From Ruminococcus sp. JC304 (GTDB lineage: Bacteria; Bacillota; Clostridia; Lachnospirales; Lachnospiraceae), in assembly GCA_000285855.2 (NCBI GenBank), contig HE978651.1, forward strand, positions 388,012 to 452,011: a stretch of DNA of 64,000 bases, written 5' to 3'. The notes beneath the pieces were generated by a model. It did no database searches and was not told where the DNA came from. It worked only from the letters and a program-made list of their open reading frames with translations. This document shows, piece after piece, positions 53,390 through 61,888 of this stretch (positions within the stretch are counted from its first letter, which is position 1; the number at the start of each line of letters is the position of its first letter). The position numbers and the translations under genes were made by a program.

Positions 53390-55210
53390 ATGGGTTTCAA
53401 ACGTAAAAATCCGGGTAACCAGAGCATAAGGAGGCAGCTCACATTTTATATGGGATTTTTTGTGGTGCTGCCGCTGTGCCTGGCTTTGATGCTTCTGAAT
53501 TTCTATCTTCAGAAGGTTACCACGGAAAATAAGATTAACAATGAAACAAATCTGCTGTCTCAGATCAGAGACAATGCGGATCAGATGATCGAGGTGACAA
53601 ATTATGCCACCAGTATGCTGATGACAAACAAAAATACGCTGAAGAACCTGCGGACTTTAGAACAAGACGGGGATTCCTACGAGATTTATCAGGCGAAAAG
53701 AGAACTTTCCAATGATATTTCGAATGTAGAGAGCTCCGTCTTAAATGCCGTTAACGGAAAAGTAGCCATTCTTACGAAAACAGGATATGTGATTGGTTCC
53801 TACGCATTAAGCAGGACAGAGACAGATTATGAGAAAGAACAGTGGTATCAGGAGGTTCTGAAGAATGGAAGAAAGACGACCTACAGTACCGGCATCGGGG
53901 AAATTTTTCAGGAAATGACCATATATGACAACGTACAGAAATATCTCTATATGGGACGTGAGATCCTGGATTATTCCGGCAAAAATCTGGGAGTTATGCT
54001 GATCCGCCTGTCTGAGACGAACATCTGGGGAAAACTGGCAGCAAGCATGGTGACAGAGGAAGGCGGTGCCATTTATATCCTGGACAGAAACAATAATATA
54101 CTGGTGGGATATAATGAGAAATATCAGAAACAGCTGAAAGAGCTGGGAGAACAAGAGTCTGTAAAAGAGAGTTCTGAGAAGGAGATCATTACCGGTAACC
54201 TGGAAGATGATTTTTACTATATAGCAGGTGAATTGGAAAATGCGTCCAATAAACTGGTCTATCTTGTGCCACGGGAAATTTTCCTGAAGGAAAACAGAAA
54301 GATTCTCCAGCATATTCTGGAAATGGTATTGCTGGTAATCGGATTCACGGTCTGTACTATGTTATATTTTTCCAGAAGGCTCGCCAGACCTCTGGTTGAA
54401 GTGGCACAGACTCTGGAAAAAGCTCCCAATGGAATGGCAGTTCTGGAGGAACCCAGAGGTTCTTTCCAGGAGATGAGCAAATTTGTATCCTGCTATAACC
54501 AGGCTAGGAAAAAGATCGAAGAGCTTCTGGAAAAAGTAGAAAGAGAGAGCAGATTAAAAGAAAAAGCCCATTATGAGATGCTCATGTCGCAGATTTCCCC
54601 TCATTTTATCTTTAACACGGTTAATTCCATAAGGATCATGGCCATAAAAGAAGGACAGGACCGTGCAGGGGGGAATGAAAACACGGAGAAAGCACTGGAA
54701 GCACTGGGAGATATTTTGCATGCAGTTTACAGTAACAAAAACGGCATGACTACTGTGGGACAGGAAACGGCACTTCTGAAAGCATATGTAGATATCATGC
54801 AGATGCGGTTTGGAAGTTCGTTTCAGTATTATAATGTAATTCCAACAGAACTATTCTATTATGAAATCCCTGCATTTACCATGCAGCCGATTGTAGAAAA
54901 TGCGATTCTGCACGGAGTAAAAGGTGTGACAGCAGGGCAGATTATAGTCTCTGCAATAGAGTATGAGAATGATTTTGTCATATCTGTATTCAATAATGGA
55001 AATTCTGCGGATAAAAAGAAGATTGAAAATCTTCTGAAGGGAGAGAAGAACCAGAGAGCTGTGACGGGGATCGGGCTTTACAATGTAAATTCCAGACTGA
55101 AGCTGCTGTACGGCGAATCTTATGGACTGATCTATAATGAAAAGGTCAGAAATGGTTTCGAAATATGGGTTCGTCTTCCAAAAAAAATTACAGAATCAGA
55201 AGAAAGGTGA
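53390..55210 (+). CDS. YesM-family sensor histidine kinase
   Basis: 606 residues from ATG 53390 (GAGGAA nine bases upstream; the TTG at 53384 is in frame). Membrane helices at about 20-45 and 300-325 flank an extracellular sensor; a HAMP-like linker follows. The His_kinase domain has the phosphoacceptor in MSQISPHFIFNTVNSIRIM, then an ATPase with MQPIVENAILHGVKG and TGIGLYNVNSRLKLLYG. Probably detects the sugar carried by the neighbouring importer and phosphorylates the next gene product. Confidence 0.92.
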   Translation: MGFKRKNPGNQSIRRQLTFYMGFFVVLPLCLALMLLNFYLQKVTTENKINNETNLLSQIRDNADQMIEVTNYATSMLMTNKNTLKNLRTLEQDGDSYEIYQAKRELSNDISNVESSVLNAVNGKVAILTKTGYVIGSYALSRTETDYEKEQWYQEVLKNGRKTTYSTGIGEIFQEMTIYDNVQKYLYMGREILDYSGKNLGVMLIRLSETNIWGKLAASMVTEEGGAIYILDRNNNILVGYNEKYQKQLKELGEQESVKESSEKEIITGNLEDDFYYIAGELENASNKLVYLVPREIFLKENRKILQHILEMVLLVIGFTVCTMLYFSRRLARPLVEVAQTLEKAPNGMAVLEEPRGSFQEMSKFVSCYNQARKKIEELLEKVERESRLKEKAHYEMLMSQISPHFIFNTVNSIRIMAIKEGQDRAGGNENTEKALEALGDILHAVYSNKNGMTTVGQETALLKAYVDIMQMRFGSSFQYYNVIPTELFYYEIPAFTMQPIVENAILHGVKGVTAGQIIVSAIEYENDFVISVFNNGNSADKKKIENLLKGEKNQRAVTGIGLYNVNSRLKLLYGESYGLIYNEKVRNGFEIWVRLPKKITESEER

Positions 55211-55264
55211 TAAAATAGGACAAAAAGATAGCAATTATTATCCGGATGAAGGGAAGAATATTCT

Positions 55265-56749
55265 ATGAAAAAGGTATTGATCGTAGAGGATGAAATTCTG
55301 GCAAGACTTGGACTGCGTCAGCTTGTAGACTGGAAGAAACTGGATCTGGAACTGCTGTCGGATGCAACAGATGGAGAAGAAGCATTGGAAATGATCCGGA
55401 ACAGCCGTCCGGATATCATTCTTCTTGATCTGAATATCCCCAGAGTCAGCGGGCTAGAAATTCTGGAATTTTTGAAGAAAGAAGAAATGCAAACCAGAGT
55501 AATCGTGGTAAGCTGCCAGGAAGAATTCGATGTTGTAAAGAAGGCAATGAAGTTGGGGGCGTATGATTATCTGCGAAAACTGAATCTGAGTTCTGATGAA
55601 CTGGAAAGTATTCTGGAAAAGTGTCTGGGAGAAACAGAAGAAAGAAATAAGGTGCATATGCAGGGAATACGTGAGATCCGTTATGAAGAGATTATGAGAG
55701 ACAGCAGAGATATTTTTGCAGGTACCTGTAATTATCAGACATTAATCTGTATACTGGCGAAAGATACAGAAGAGTTGTCCGGGGTTATGGAAATGATCCA
55801 TAAATGGGCAGAAACCGAACTCAGGGAAGGCCTGCAGATTCAGAAGGGAAATCAGTATGGATATTTCCTGCTGAAAGAAACACCGGAAAGATCTGTTTAT
55901 ATGGAATTAAAGAAAAGGGCAGAGCGGAAAACAGGCAGAGAACTGTACATGGGAATCTTTGAAGGTTGCATGGAAAAAACTGCGGATCTTGTTCGGGCTG
56001 CTGCGATGGCCGAGCAGATACAGCTTTTCAGTTATTATGATAAAGAAGAGAAACTGGTGTTTTTTCAGAAGAAGATTGAAACAGAAGGTCATAGTCCACG
56101 AGGAATGCATGGATATCTGGATTCCCTAAAAGAGAAGATTCGAAGTTTTGACAGAGAAAAAGTTGAACAGGAGCTGTATGGAATCTTCGGACTGATCCGA
56201 CAGGAGCCTTATGTCAGTATCAATGTGCTGAGAAGAAATTTTATGGATATTTTGGGAATTTATTCCCTGGTTGCACAGTCATTGGACGGCGCACTGGAAG
56301 AAATAGAGTTGGATGGTGATAATTGTCATTATCAGAAAATCATGATGATGGAAAGCCTCAGGGAAATAGAAAAATGGTTTCTGAAATTTAATGATATTTT
56401 TATGGAAAAATTCTGGATTGCCTACAAATGCAGTAGATCTGAAATCCTGCAGAAAGTAGTAAAATATATAGAAGCGCATATCACGGAACCAATCCATCTG
56501 TCAGATGCAGCTGCTGAAACAGGAGTTTCCTCAGCTTATCTCAGCACCATGTTCAAAAAAGAAATCGGCTATAATTTCATAGAATATGTAAACCTCCGAA
56601 AAATAGAACTGGCCAGACAAATGCTTCAGGATGGAAAAATGGTCTATGAAGTCTCAGAACTTCTTGGATTCGAAAATAGCACTTATTTCTCCAGAGTGTT
56701 TAAACGCTATACAGATGTATCGCCGGATACTTATCGGAAACAAATGTAA
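55265..56749 (+). CDS. YesN-type response regulator (receiver plus AraC HTH)
   Basis: 494 residues. Receiver at 1-120: KVLIVEDEILARLGL, phosphoacceptor Asp in DIILLDLNIPRVSGLE, and VVSCQEEFDVVKKAMKLGAYDYL. The C-terminal AraC domain has two helix-turn-helix units, LSDAAAETGVSSAYLSTMFKKE and VYEVSELLGFENSTYFSRVFKRY. The middle (about 130-390) is the variable YesN domain. It should activate the ABC importer genes upstream. Confidence 0.92.
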   Translation: MKKVLIVEDEILARLGLRQLVDWKKLDLELLSDATDGEEALEMIRNSRPDIILLDLNIPRVSGLEILEFLKKEEMQTRVIVVSCQEEFDVVKKAMKLGAYDYLRKLNLSSDELESILEKCLGETEERNKVHMQGIREIRYEEIMRDSRDIFAGTCNYQTLICILAKDTEELSGVMEMIHKWAETELREGLQIQKGNQYGYFLLKETPERSVYMELKKRAERKTGRELYMGIFEGCMEKTADLVRAAAMAEQIQLFSYYDKEEKLVFFQKKIETEGHSPRGMHGYLDSLKEKIRSFDREKVEQELYGIFGLIRQEPYVSINVLRRNFMDILGIYSLVAQSLDGALEEIELDGDNCHYQKIMMMESLREIEKWFLKFNDIFMEKFWIAYKCSRSEILQKVVKYIEAHITEPIHLSDAAAETGVSSAYLSTMFKKEIGYNFIEYVNLRKIELARQMLQDGKMVYEVSELLGFENSTYFSRVFKRYTDVSPDTYRKQM

Positions 56750-56769
56750 ACTGAATTCAGATAAATAAG

Positions 56770-56798
56770 TTGACAATTCTCCGCGCCTATGATATAAA
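56770..56798 (+). promoter_or_regulatory. Sigma-A promoter of bioY
   Basis: TTGACA (56770-56775), 17 bases, TATAAA (56793-56798), 48 bases before the ATG. I see no clear BirA operator. Confidence 0.75.
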
Positions 56799-56845
56799 AA
56801 GAAAGTCAAAACCAATCATCAACAGGGAAAGAGGAGAGTATTATT

Positions 56846-57430
56846 ATGAGTCAGTCATATGCAAAAAGCCCTGCTGCAGAGAGAAAGTTTACAACCAGAG
56901 AAATGGTACTGGTTGGTATGTTTGCAGCAGTTCTTGCAGTAATATCACAGATTTCACTGCCAATGCCTACCGGTGTACCGATCACCATTCAGGTATTTGG
57001 CGTAGCACTTGTAGGAGCAGTACTTGGTTCCAGACTTGGAACTACAGCAACACTGGTTTACGTTTTGTTAGGAGCCATCGGTCTTCCGATCTTTGCTAAC
57101 TTCTCAGGCGGAATCAGCAGCATTGTAGGAGTTACCGGAGGATACATCTGGGCATGGCCGCTCATGACCTGGCTTTGCGGAATCCGTCCGAAAACAGAGA
57201 ATAAGACAAAGAACCTTACAATCTCAATCGGATTTGCACTGATCGGACTTCTGATCGTTGAGACAATCGGTGGTTTACAGTGGCATTTTGTGGGAGGTTC
57301 CATGAGTATCCCGGCAATTGCAGTATACTCCTTAACAGCATTTATTCCAAAGGACATTGTGATCACAGTTCTGGCAGTTCTTATCGCAATTCCCATCAGA
57401 AAAGGAATTAACAATGCAGGAAACCGCTGA
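56846..57430 (+). CDS. bioY: Biotin ECF transporter S component BioY
   Basis: 194 residues, six membrane helices. REMVLVGMFAAVLAVISQI, PMPTGVPITIQVFGVALVGAVLG and GGYIWAWPLMTWL are BioY signatures. Binds biotin with high affinity and works with the EcfAA'T module, which is elsewhere. AGAGGAG precedes the ATG. Its end overlaps the CHY zinc-finger gene by 17 bases. Confidence 0.94.
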   Translation: MSQSYAKSPAAERKFTTREMVLVGMFAAVLAVISQISLPMPTGVPITIQVFGVALVGAVLGSRLGTTATLVYVLLGAIGLPIFANFSGGISSIVGVTGGYIWAWPLMTWLCGIRPKTENKTKNLTISIGFALIGLLIVETIGGLQWHFVGGSMSIPAIAVYSLTAFIPKDIVITVLAVLIAIPIRKGINNAGNR

Positions 57431-57812
57431 GAACAGTAACAGGCTAAAAAGTAGCCTGCCGAAAGATACTCAGGTAAAGCAGGAAAACATAAAGATTCAT
57501 GGAATCGGGCTTGATAAAGCAGGACGGTGTACACATTATCACACACAGCTTGACATAGCTGCATTGCTCTGTGCGAAATGCAGGAAATATTATGCATGCT
57601 ATTCCTGTCATGATGAACTGGAAGATCATCCATTTGCCCCAACAACACCGAAAGAAGCTTATCCTGTTTTATGCGGAAACTGCGGCAGGAAACTTACACT
57701 TCAGGAATACAAAAAAGGCAGCTGCCCTTACTGCCATGCAGGATTTAATCCAAAATGCAGTTTACATGAGAATATTTATTTCTGTTGTACAAATACAGAG
57801 AATACAAAATAG
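57414..57812 (+). CDS. CHY zinc-finger protein
   Basis: 132 residues. The CHY zinc finger runs from GRCTHYHTQLD through LCAKCRKYYACYSCHDEL to GNCGRKLTL and CPYCHAGFNPKC: at least ten Cys and four His fit for three zinc sites, close to eukaryotic CHY-type (Pirh2/Hot13-like) folds. It overlaps bioY by 17 bases in another frame, so the two are translationally linked. Function in bacteria is unknown; metal sensing, delivery or protein folding is possible. ATG 57414 has a weak ribosome site inside bioY. Confidence 0.8.
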   Translation: MQETAENSNRLKSSLPKDTQVKQENIKIHGIGLDKAGRCTHYHTQLDIAALLCAKCRKYYACYSCHDELEDHPFAPTTPKEAYPVLCGNCGRKLTLQEYKKGSCPYCHAGFNPKCSLHENIYFCCTNTENTK

Positions 57813-57836
57813 CAAAAAATTTTGTATTCTCTTTTT
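57799..57836 (+). terminator. Terminator after the CHY gene
   Basis: AGAATACAAAAT (57799-57810) pairs perfectly with ATTTTGTATTCT (57819-57830), followed by CTTTTTATTT; overlaps the stop codon region. Confidence 0.85.
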
Positions 57837-57867
57837 ATTTGTCAAAAAATCTGATATACTGATTAAA

Positions 57868-57883
57868 GTTAGAATGAACTAAC
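57868..57883 (+). promoter_or_regulatory. DtxR/MntR-like palindrome before the ZIP gene
   Basis: GTTAG-AATGAA-CTAAC, just downstream of a TGATATACT -10-like box, 70 bases before the ZIP start. The half sites resemble metal-regulator boxes of the DtxR family; assignment is inferred. Confidence 0.45.
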
Positions 57884-57952
57884 CAAACCAAACAAATAAC
57901 AAGAACCTATTTCTTTTATTTGCATACAAATAGAAACAGGAGGAACAAATCA

Positions 57953-58735
57953 ATGGATATAAATGTATTCTATGGAATTCTGATTCCTTTTCTTGGAACC
58001 TCTGCAGGAGCTGCTTGCGTATTTTTCATGAAGAAGAATCTGAATGAACAGATCCAAAGGGCACTTACCGGCTTTGCAGCAGGAGTTATGGTTGCGGCTT
58101 CCATATGGAGTCTGCTGATCCCGGCAATTGAACAGTCTTCCGGACTGGGGAAGCTTTCATTTGTACCGGCAGCAGTGGGATTTTGGATAGGGGTGCTTTT
58201 TTTGCTCTTGCTGGATCACATGATCCCGCATCTTCACCAGAACAGTAACAAGGCAGAAGGTCCGAAGAGCAAGCTTCAGAGAACTACCATGCTGGTTCTT
58301 GCAGTAACTCTGCATAACATTCCGGAGGGAATGGCAGTAGGAGTTGTATACGCAGGTTATTTGACAGGGCACGCCCAGATTACTATCATGGGAGCTATGG
58401 CCCTTTCTATCGGGATTGCTATTCAAAACTTCCCCGAGGGAGCCATTATCTCCATGCCCCTGCGTTCTGAGGGAATGGGAAAAACCAAAGCCTTCGCAGG
58501 TGGAGTCCTGTCCGGGATTGTAGAACCTGTCGGTGCAGTCCTTACGATTCTTGCCGCCGGCCTCATTGTCCCGGCACTTCCATATCTTCTAAGCTTCGCT
58601 GCCGGAGCTATGCTCTATGTAGTAGTGGAAGAACTCATACCCGAAATGTCTGCCGGAGAACACTCCAACATCGGAACCCTTTTCTTCGCAGTAGGATTCT
58701 CTCTGATGATGATTCTGGATGTAGCGCTTGGATAA
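57953..58735 (+). CDS. ZIP-family divalent metal transporter
   Basis: 260 residues from ATG 57953, with AGGAGG eight bases upstream; an in-frame extension to 57920 has none. Eight membrane helices of the ZIP family; TLHNIPEGMAVGVVYAG and SIGIAIQNFPEGAIISMPL carry the metal-binding His/Asn/Glu residues of helices 4 and 5, as in GufA/ZupT-type transporters. Imports zinc or another divalent metal. A metal-type operator is suspected before it. Confidence 0.92.
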   Translation: MDINVFYGILIPFLGTSAGAACVFFMKKNLNEQIQRALTGFAAGVMVAASIWSLLIPAIEQSSGLGKLSFVPAAVGFWIGVLFLLLLDHMIPHLHQNSNKAEGPKSKLQRTTMLVLAVTLHNIPEGMAVGVVYAGYLTGHAQITIMGAMALSIGIAIQNFPEGAIISMPLRSEGMGKTKAFAGGVLSGIVEPVGAVLTILAAGLIVPALPYLLSFAAGAMLYVVVEELIPEMSAGEHSNIGTLFFAVGFSLMMILDVALG

Positions 58736-58774
58736 AAAACAGCTGTCCGATTTATTACCGGGCAGCTGTTTTGG
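58735..58774. terminator. Bidirectional terminator between ZIP and the small membrane protein
   Basis: AAAACAGCTGTCCG pairs with CGGGCAGCTGTTTT (one mismatch). It overlaps the 3' end of the minus-strand gene. Confidence 0.8.
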
Positions 58775-59078
58775 CGTTGAGAGATATTTTGGAAATAGTG
58801 GAAACCTGTGAGGAGACAGAGTCGGTTGAATGATGTGGTTCTGCTCGGTACAGATATAAAATACCGCCAAAGAAACCAAAAATCAGTCCTGTATATCCGC
58901 CGCTGCAAAGGACAACAGTTACCTTTGTAACAAAGGACATACCGCCGATCATGCAGATCAAAAAGCCTGTCAGAAGACCGATGGTTGTCCAGCTTATAAG
59001 TGAAACAGCCAGAAAAGTTGCAGCAGCATGTGAGTTTTTTACCTGTTTATTAATAGAATTCCATAATGTCTGATACAT
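58755..59078 (-). CDS. Small two-helix membrane protein of unknown function
   Basis: 107 residues. Two hydrophobic segments (about 20-43, ATFLAVSLISWTTIGLLTGFL, and 52-78, VTKVTVVLCSGGYTGLIFG) with a Gly-rich second helix, then a hydrophilic Ser/Thr-rich tail. AGAGGAA lies eight bases before the ATG, and codon use matches neighbours, so I regard it as real. I recognise no family. Confidence 0.6.
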   Translation of the reverse strand: MYQTLWNSINKQVKNSHAAATFLAVSLISWTTIGLLTGFLICMIGGMSFVTKVTVVLCSGGYTGLIFGFFGGILYLYRAEPHHSTDSVSSQVSTISKISLNAKTAAR

Positions 59079-59272
59079 AATGATTCCTCTTTTCTTTTTT
59101 TCATTTTATGTACTTTATTATAAAAATGGTTTGTAAAATACACATGCGCGTTAATGAAAAATTTATGTAAAATTTGCAGGATCATATAAATCCTGTGGCT
59201 TGTGTGAAAAAATGATTCATGATAAGATAAGGGCAATAAATCTGATTAACGATCTGGCAAGGAGAAGACTAT

Positions 59273-60031
59273 ATGGATATAAATAAATTTCAGGAAAAAC
59301 TGGCAGAAATCTGTAAGCTCGGTGAAGAAAATGGTAAGGCGCTGAAGCCGGAGCAGATAAAGGAATGCTTTGGAGATATGGATCTTGACAAATCACAGCT
59401 AATCAAAATTCTTCAGTACCTGAAGCTTCAGGGGATTTCCATTGAGGGTGCAGAAGCCCTTCAGAAACCGGTAGATCCGGAAACACCGGGAACAGAGGAA
59501 ACGCAAAAAAAGGTACCGCTTACTGCAGAGGAAGAAGAATATTTGAGGGAATACCTGGAAAATCTGGAAGAACAGAAAAAGGTTCTGCGCAGTACAGAAG
59601 AGCTTTTCGGGCTGTTGAATCAGGGAGATGCTCTGGCAGCAGCAGAGCTTTCTCAGAAATATCTGCCCAGAGCAGCACAGATGGCAGCGGAATTGAATTG
59701 TGAGGAGATTTTCCTGGCAGATCTGATCCAGGAAGCGAATGTCAGTTTGCTTATGGCTCTGGACGAGGAGAATGACCACAAGGATGAAAAATGGCTTCTG
59801 GGAAGAATCCGCGCAGGAATCCTTCGAGCCATTGAGGAGCAGACACAGAAGAAATTCGAAGATGATTATCTGGTGGCAAAAGTAGAAAAGCTGGAAGCGG
59901 CAGTGCGGGAACTGACAGAAGATGATGAGGATGAAAAATCTAAATTCAGTGTGGAGGAACTGGCGATCATCCTGGATATGGATGTGGAAGAAATCCGGGA
60001 TGTATTAAGACTGACAGGAGATGATAAATAA
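59273..60031 (+). CDS. Sigma-70-like protein lacking the promoter-reading domains
   Basis: 252 residues. Residues 1-62 resemble sigma region 1.1; 118-160 resemble region 2.1-2.2 (SQKYLPRAAQMAAELN, then LADLIQEANVSLL, compare DLIQEGNLGL of RpoD); 199-250 resemble region 3 (KFSVEELAIILDMDVEEIRDVLRL). The aromatic region 2.3, the -10-reading region 2.4 and the whole of region 4 are missing or replaced by an acidic linker. It may thus bind RNA polymerase without reading promoters. AAGGAG precedes the ATG, and the FMN reductase begins two bases after it. Function unknown. Confidence 0.75.
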   Translation: MDINKFQEKLAEICKLGEENGKALKPEQIKECFGDMDLDKSQLIKILQYLKLQGISIEGAEALQKPVDPETPGTEETQKKVPLTAEEEEYLREYLENLEEQKKVLRSTEELFGLLNQGDALAAAELSQKYLPRAAQMAAELNCEEIFLADLIQEANVSLLMALDEENDHKDEKWLLGRIRAGILRAIEEQTQKKFEDDYLVAKVEKLEAAVRELTEDDEDEKSKFSVEELAIILDMDVEEIRDVLRLTGDDK

Positions 60032-60033
60032 TT

Positions 60034-60633
60034 ATGAAAAAAACGATTCTTGTAATTGATGCCTGTGTCAGACAGGAGGAATCCAGAACCAGAAAATTAC
60101 TTACGACTGCCCTGGATACTATGAAGGTGCAGCATCCGGACTGGAAGTTTGAGGTGCTGGATCTGAACAAAATGGATTTAAAATATTGGACAACGGATAC
60201 CTTAAAGGCCAGGGATGAGCTTTTGATGAAAAGGGATTATACAGCTCCTGTATTTCAGTATGGAAATCAGTTCCGGGAAGCAGATGGAATTGTTGTGGCA
60301 GCGCCGTTCTGGGATCTGAGTATACCGGCAGTGCTGAAGGTTTACATTGAAAATATTTCGGCAGATGGTATTACCTTTAAGTGCGATGAATCCGGTATGC
60401 ATGGAATCTGTAAGGGCCAGTGGATGCTGTTCCTTACTACCCGTGGAGGTATCTGGGCAGATAGCCATATGGAGCTTGGAAGCAGATATATGGAAGCTTT
60501 ATGCCAGTTTTTTGGGATTGATCAGTATAATTGTGTGTATGCAGACGGAATTGATGTCCAGGAATTGGATGGAGAGAAGATTCTGGAGGCAGCGATAGAA
60601 GAGACTGCACATATTAGCAGAATGCTGAACTAA
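60034..60633 (+). CDS. Flavodoxin-like FMN-dependent NAD(P)H reductase (azoreductase-like)
   Basis: 199 residues of the flavodoxin_2 / AzoR type: KTILVIDACVRQEESRTRKL (FMN phosphate loop), EADGIVVAAPFWDLSIPAVLKVYIE and LFLTTRGGIWADSHMELGSRYME. It reduces quinones or azo compounds by two electrons with bound FMN. The start follows the sigma-like gene by two bases, a strong sign of co-expression. Confidence 0.88.
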   Translation: MKKTILVIDACVRQEESRTRKLLTTALDTMKVQHPDWKFEVLDLNKMDLKYWTTDTLKARDELLMKRDYTAPVFQYGNQFREADGIVVAAPFWDLSIPAVLKVYIENISADGITFKCDESGMHGICKGQWMLFLTTRGGIWADSHMELGSRYMEALCQFFGIDQYNCVYADGIDVQELDGEKILEAAIEETAHISRMLN

Positions 60634-60648
60634 CATCATAGAATGAAT

Positions 60649-60717
60649 AAAAAAGATTTTCACATGGAAAGAAATTAAGAGTAAAGTACTCCTTTGCCAT
60701 GCGAAAATCTTTTTTTG
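60649..60717. terminator. Bidirectional terminator between reductase and DUF606 genes
   Basis: AAAAAAGATTTTC pairs with GAAAATCTTTTTTT, with inner CATGG/CCATG. Confidence 0.88.
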
Positions 60718-60730
60718 TCAGGAAAGAGAA

Positions 60731-61171
60731 TTACTTTTCAGGCATATGGGAAATTTTGTTATCCCAGATGATTCCGGCAGCTACCAGAAGGATTCCCAGA
60801 AGCTTTTTAAGATTGATGTTATGGAACATAAAGGCATCAAACAAAATTCCGGCAGTAAGCTGTCCTGTCAGTAAAAGAATGGTGGATTCCATAACTTTCA
60901 GATGAGAGAGTGTGATCATGGAAATAATAAATGCCACGATCCCGAAGGCTCCGCCCAGATAGGCCCACCAGGGAGCCTGGCTGAAAGAATATAGGTTAAT
61001 AGAAAATTTTGAGGATATTGCCAGTAAAATAAAGGATAAGACCGAAGCCACCACATAGTTCACCAGAGAACCATTGTTGGTTCCAAGATATTTTGTACAC
61101 CGATAATTGATCATTTTGGAAATAACGGTGGCACATCCGTTTACGAATGCGAGAGTTAATATAAATGCCAT
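60731..61171 (-). CDS. DMT-superfamily membrane protein (DUF606/YdcZ)
   Basis: 146 residues, five hydrophobic helices; FVNGCATVISKMINYRCTKYLGTNNGSLVNYVVASVLSF is characteristic of the DUF606 half-size DMT transporters, which usually act as pairs. Thirteen bases after the paralogous gene at 61185-61607, in one operon. Substrate unknown. Confidence 0.85.
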   Translation of the reverse strand: MAFILTLAFVNGCATVISKMINYRCTKYLGTNNGSLVNYVVASVLSFILLAISSKFSINLYSFSQAPWWAYLGGAFGIVAFIISMITLSHLKVMESTILLLTGQLTAGILFDAFMFHNINLKKLLGILLVAAGIIWDNKISHMPEK

Positions 61172-61184
61172 GATTAATGTCCTT

Positions 61185-61607
61185 TCATGAAAGAGTGATA
61201 ATGATCAGCCCTGCAAGGATCAGTGCAAAGCAGGGTAAACGTTTCAGGTTAAAAGGAATTCTGGGTACACCGAACCATCCGAAATGATCGATCACTGCAG
61301 AAATCACCAATTGACCGGTTACAGAAAGACAGGTTACCACCGAGACACCCAAAACACCGATACAGTAACTGGAAGTGACAACCAGAAAAATCCCCAAAAA
61401 ACCGGCAGAATAGAGATACCAGGGCATTCCGCTGATTTTCAGTTTCTCACGAACAAATAGTTTCATATACAGAATAAGTAAAATTCCGCCTACTGCATGA
61501 ACCACAAGGCTCATACCAAACATTCCCACATAATCGGTGAGCATGCGGTTCAGGCTGCCCATGGCAGACTGACAGGCACCGGCCAGAAGGGTAAACAAAG
61601 CGTACAT
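61185..61607 (-). CDS. DMT-superfamily membrane protein (DUF606/YdcZ)
   Basis: 140 residues, five helices; begins MYALFTLLAGACQSAMGSL and has GSLNRMLTDYVGMFGMSLVVHAVGG. First gene of the two-gene operon, with GAGGAGG before the ATG. The two unequal halves probably form one heterodimeric transporter. Confidence 0.85.
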   Translation of the reverse strand: MYALFTLLAGACQSAMGSLNRMLTDYVGMFGMSLVVHAVGGILLILYMKLFVREKLKISGMPWYLYSAGFLGIFLVVTSSYCIGVLGVSVVTCLSVTGQLVISAVIDHFGWFGVPRIPFNLKRLPCFALILAGLIIITLS

Positions 61608-61888
61608 AAAAATTCCTCCTCAAATTGTTATCACACAACATTATACAGGAAAACTGTTTTTCTTACAATTCTTTTGGCAGGACCTATATAATATTTTGAA
61701 GATTATGGAAAAACAGGTGATGAATTTGTTTTATTTTTATATTTTAAGAGAAATAGGTGGAAATTTTATTTCAAATAAGGTACAATAAAAGAACTGAATT
61801 ATAATTGTATGTACAGAAGCTAAGAGGATCAGAGTATTATTTGTTATTGATGTCTGATCAGTATCTGTCATGGATAAAGGAGAAAGAT

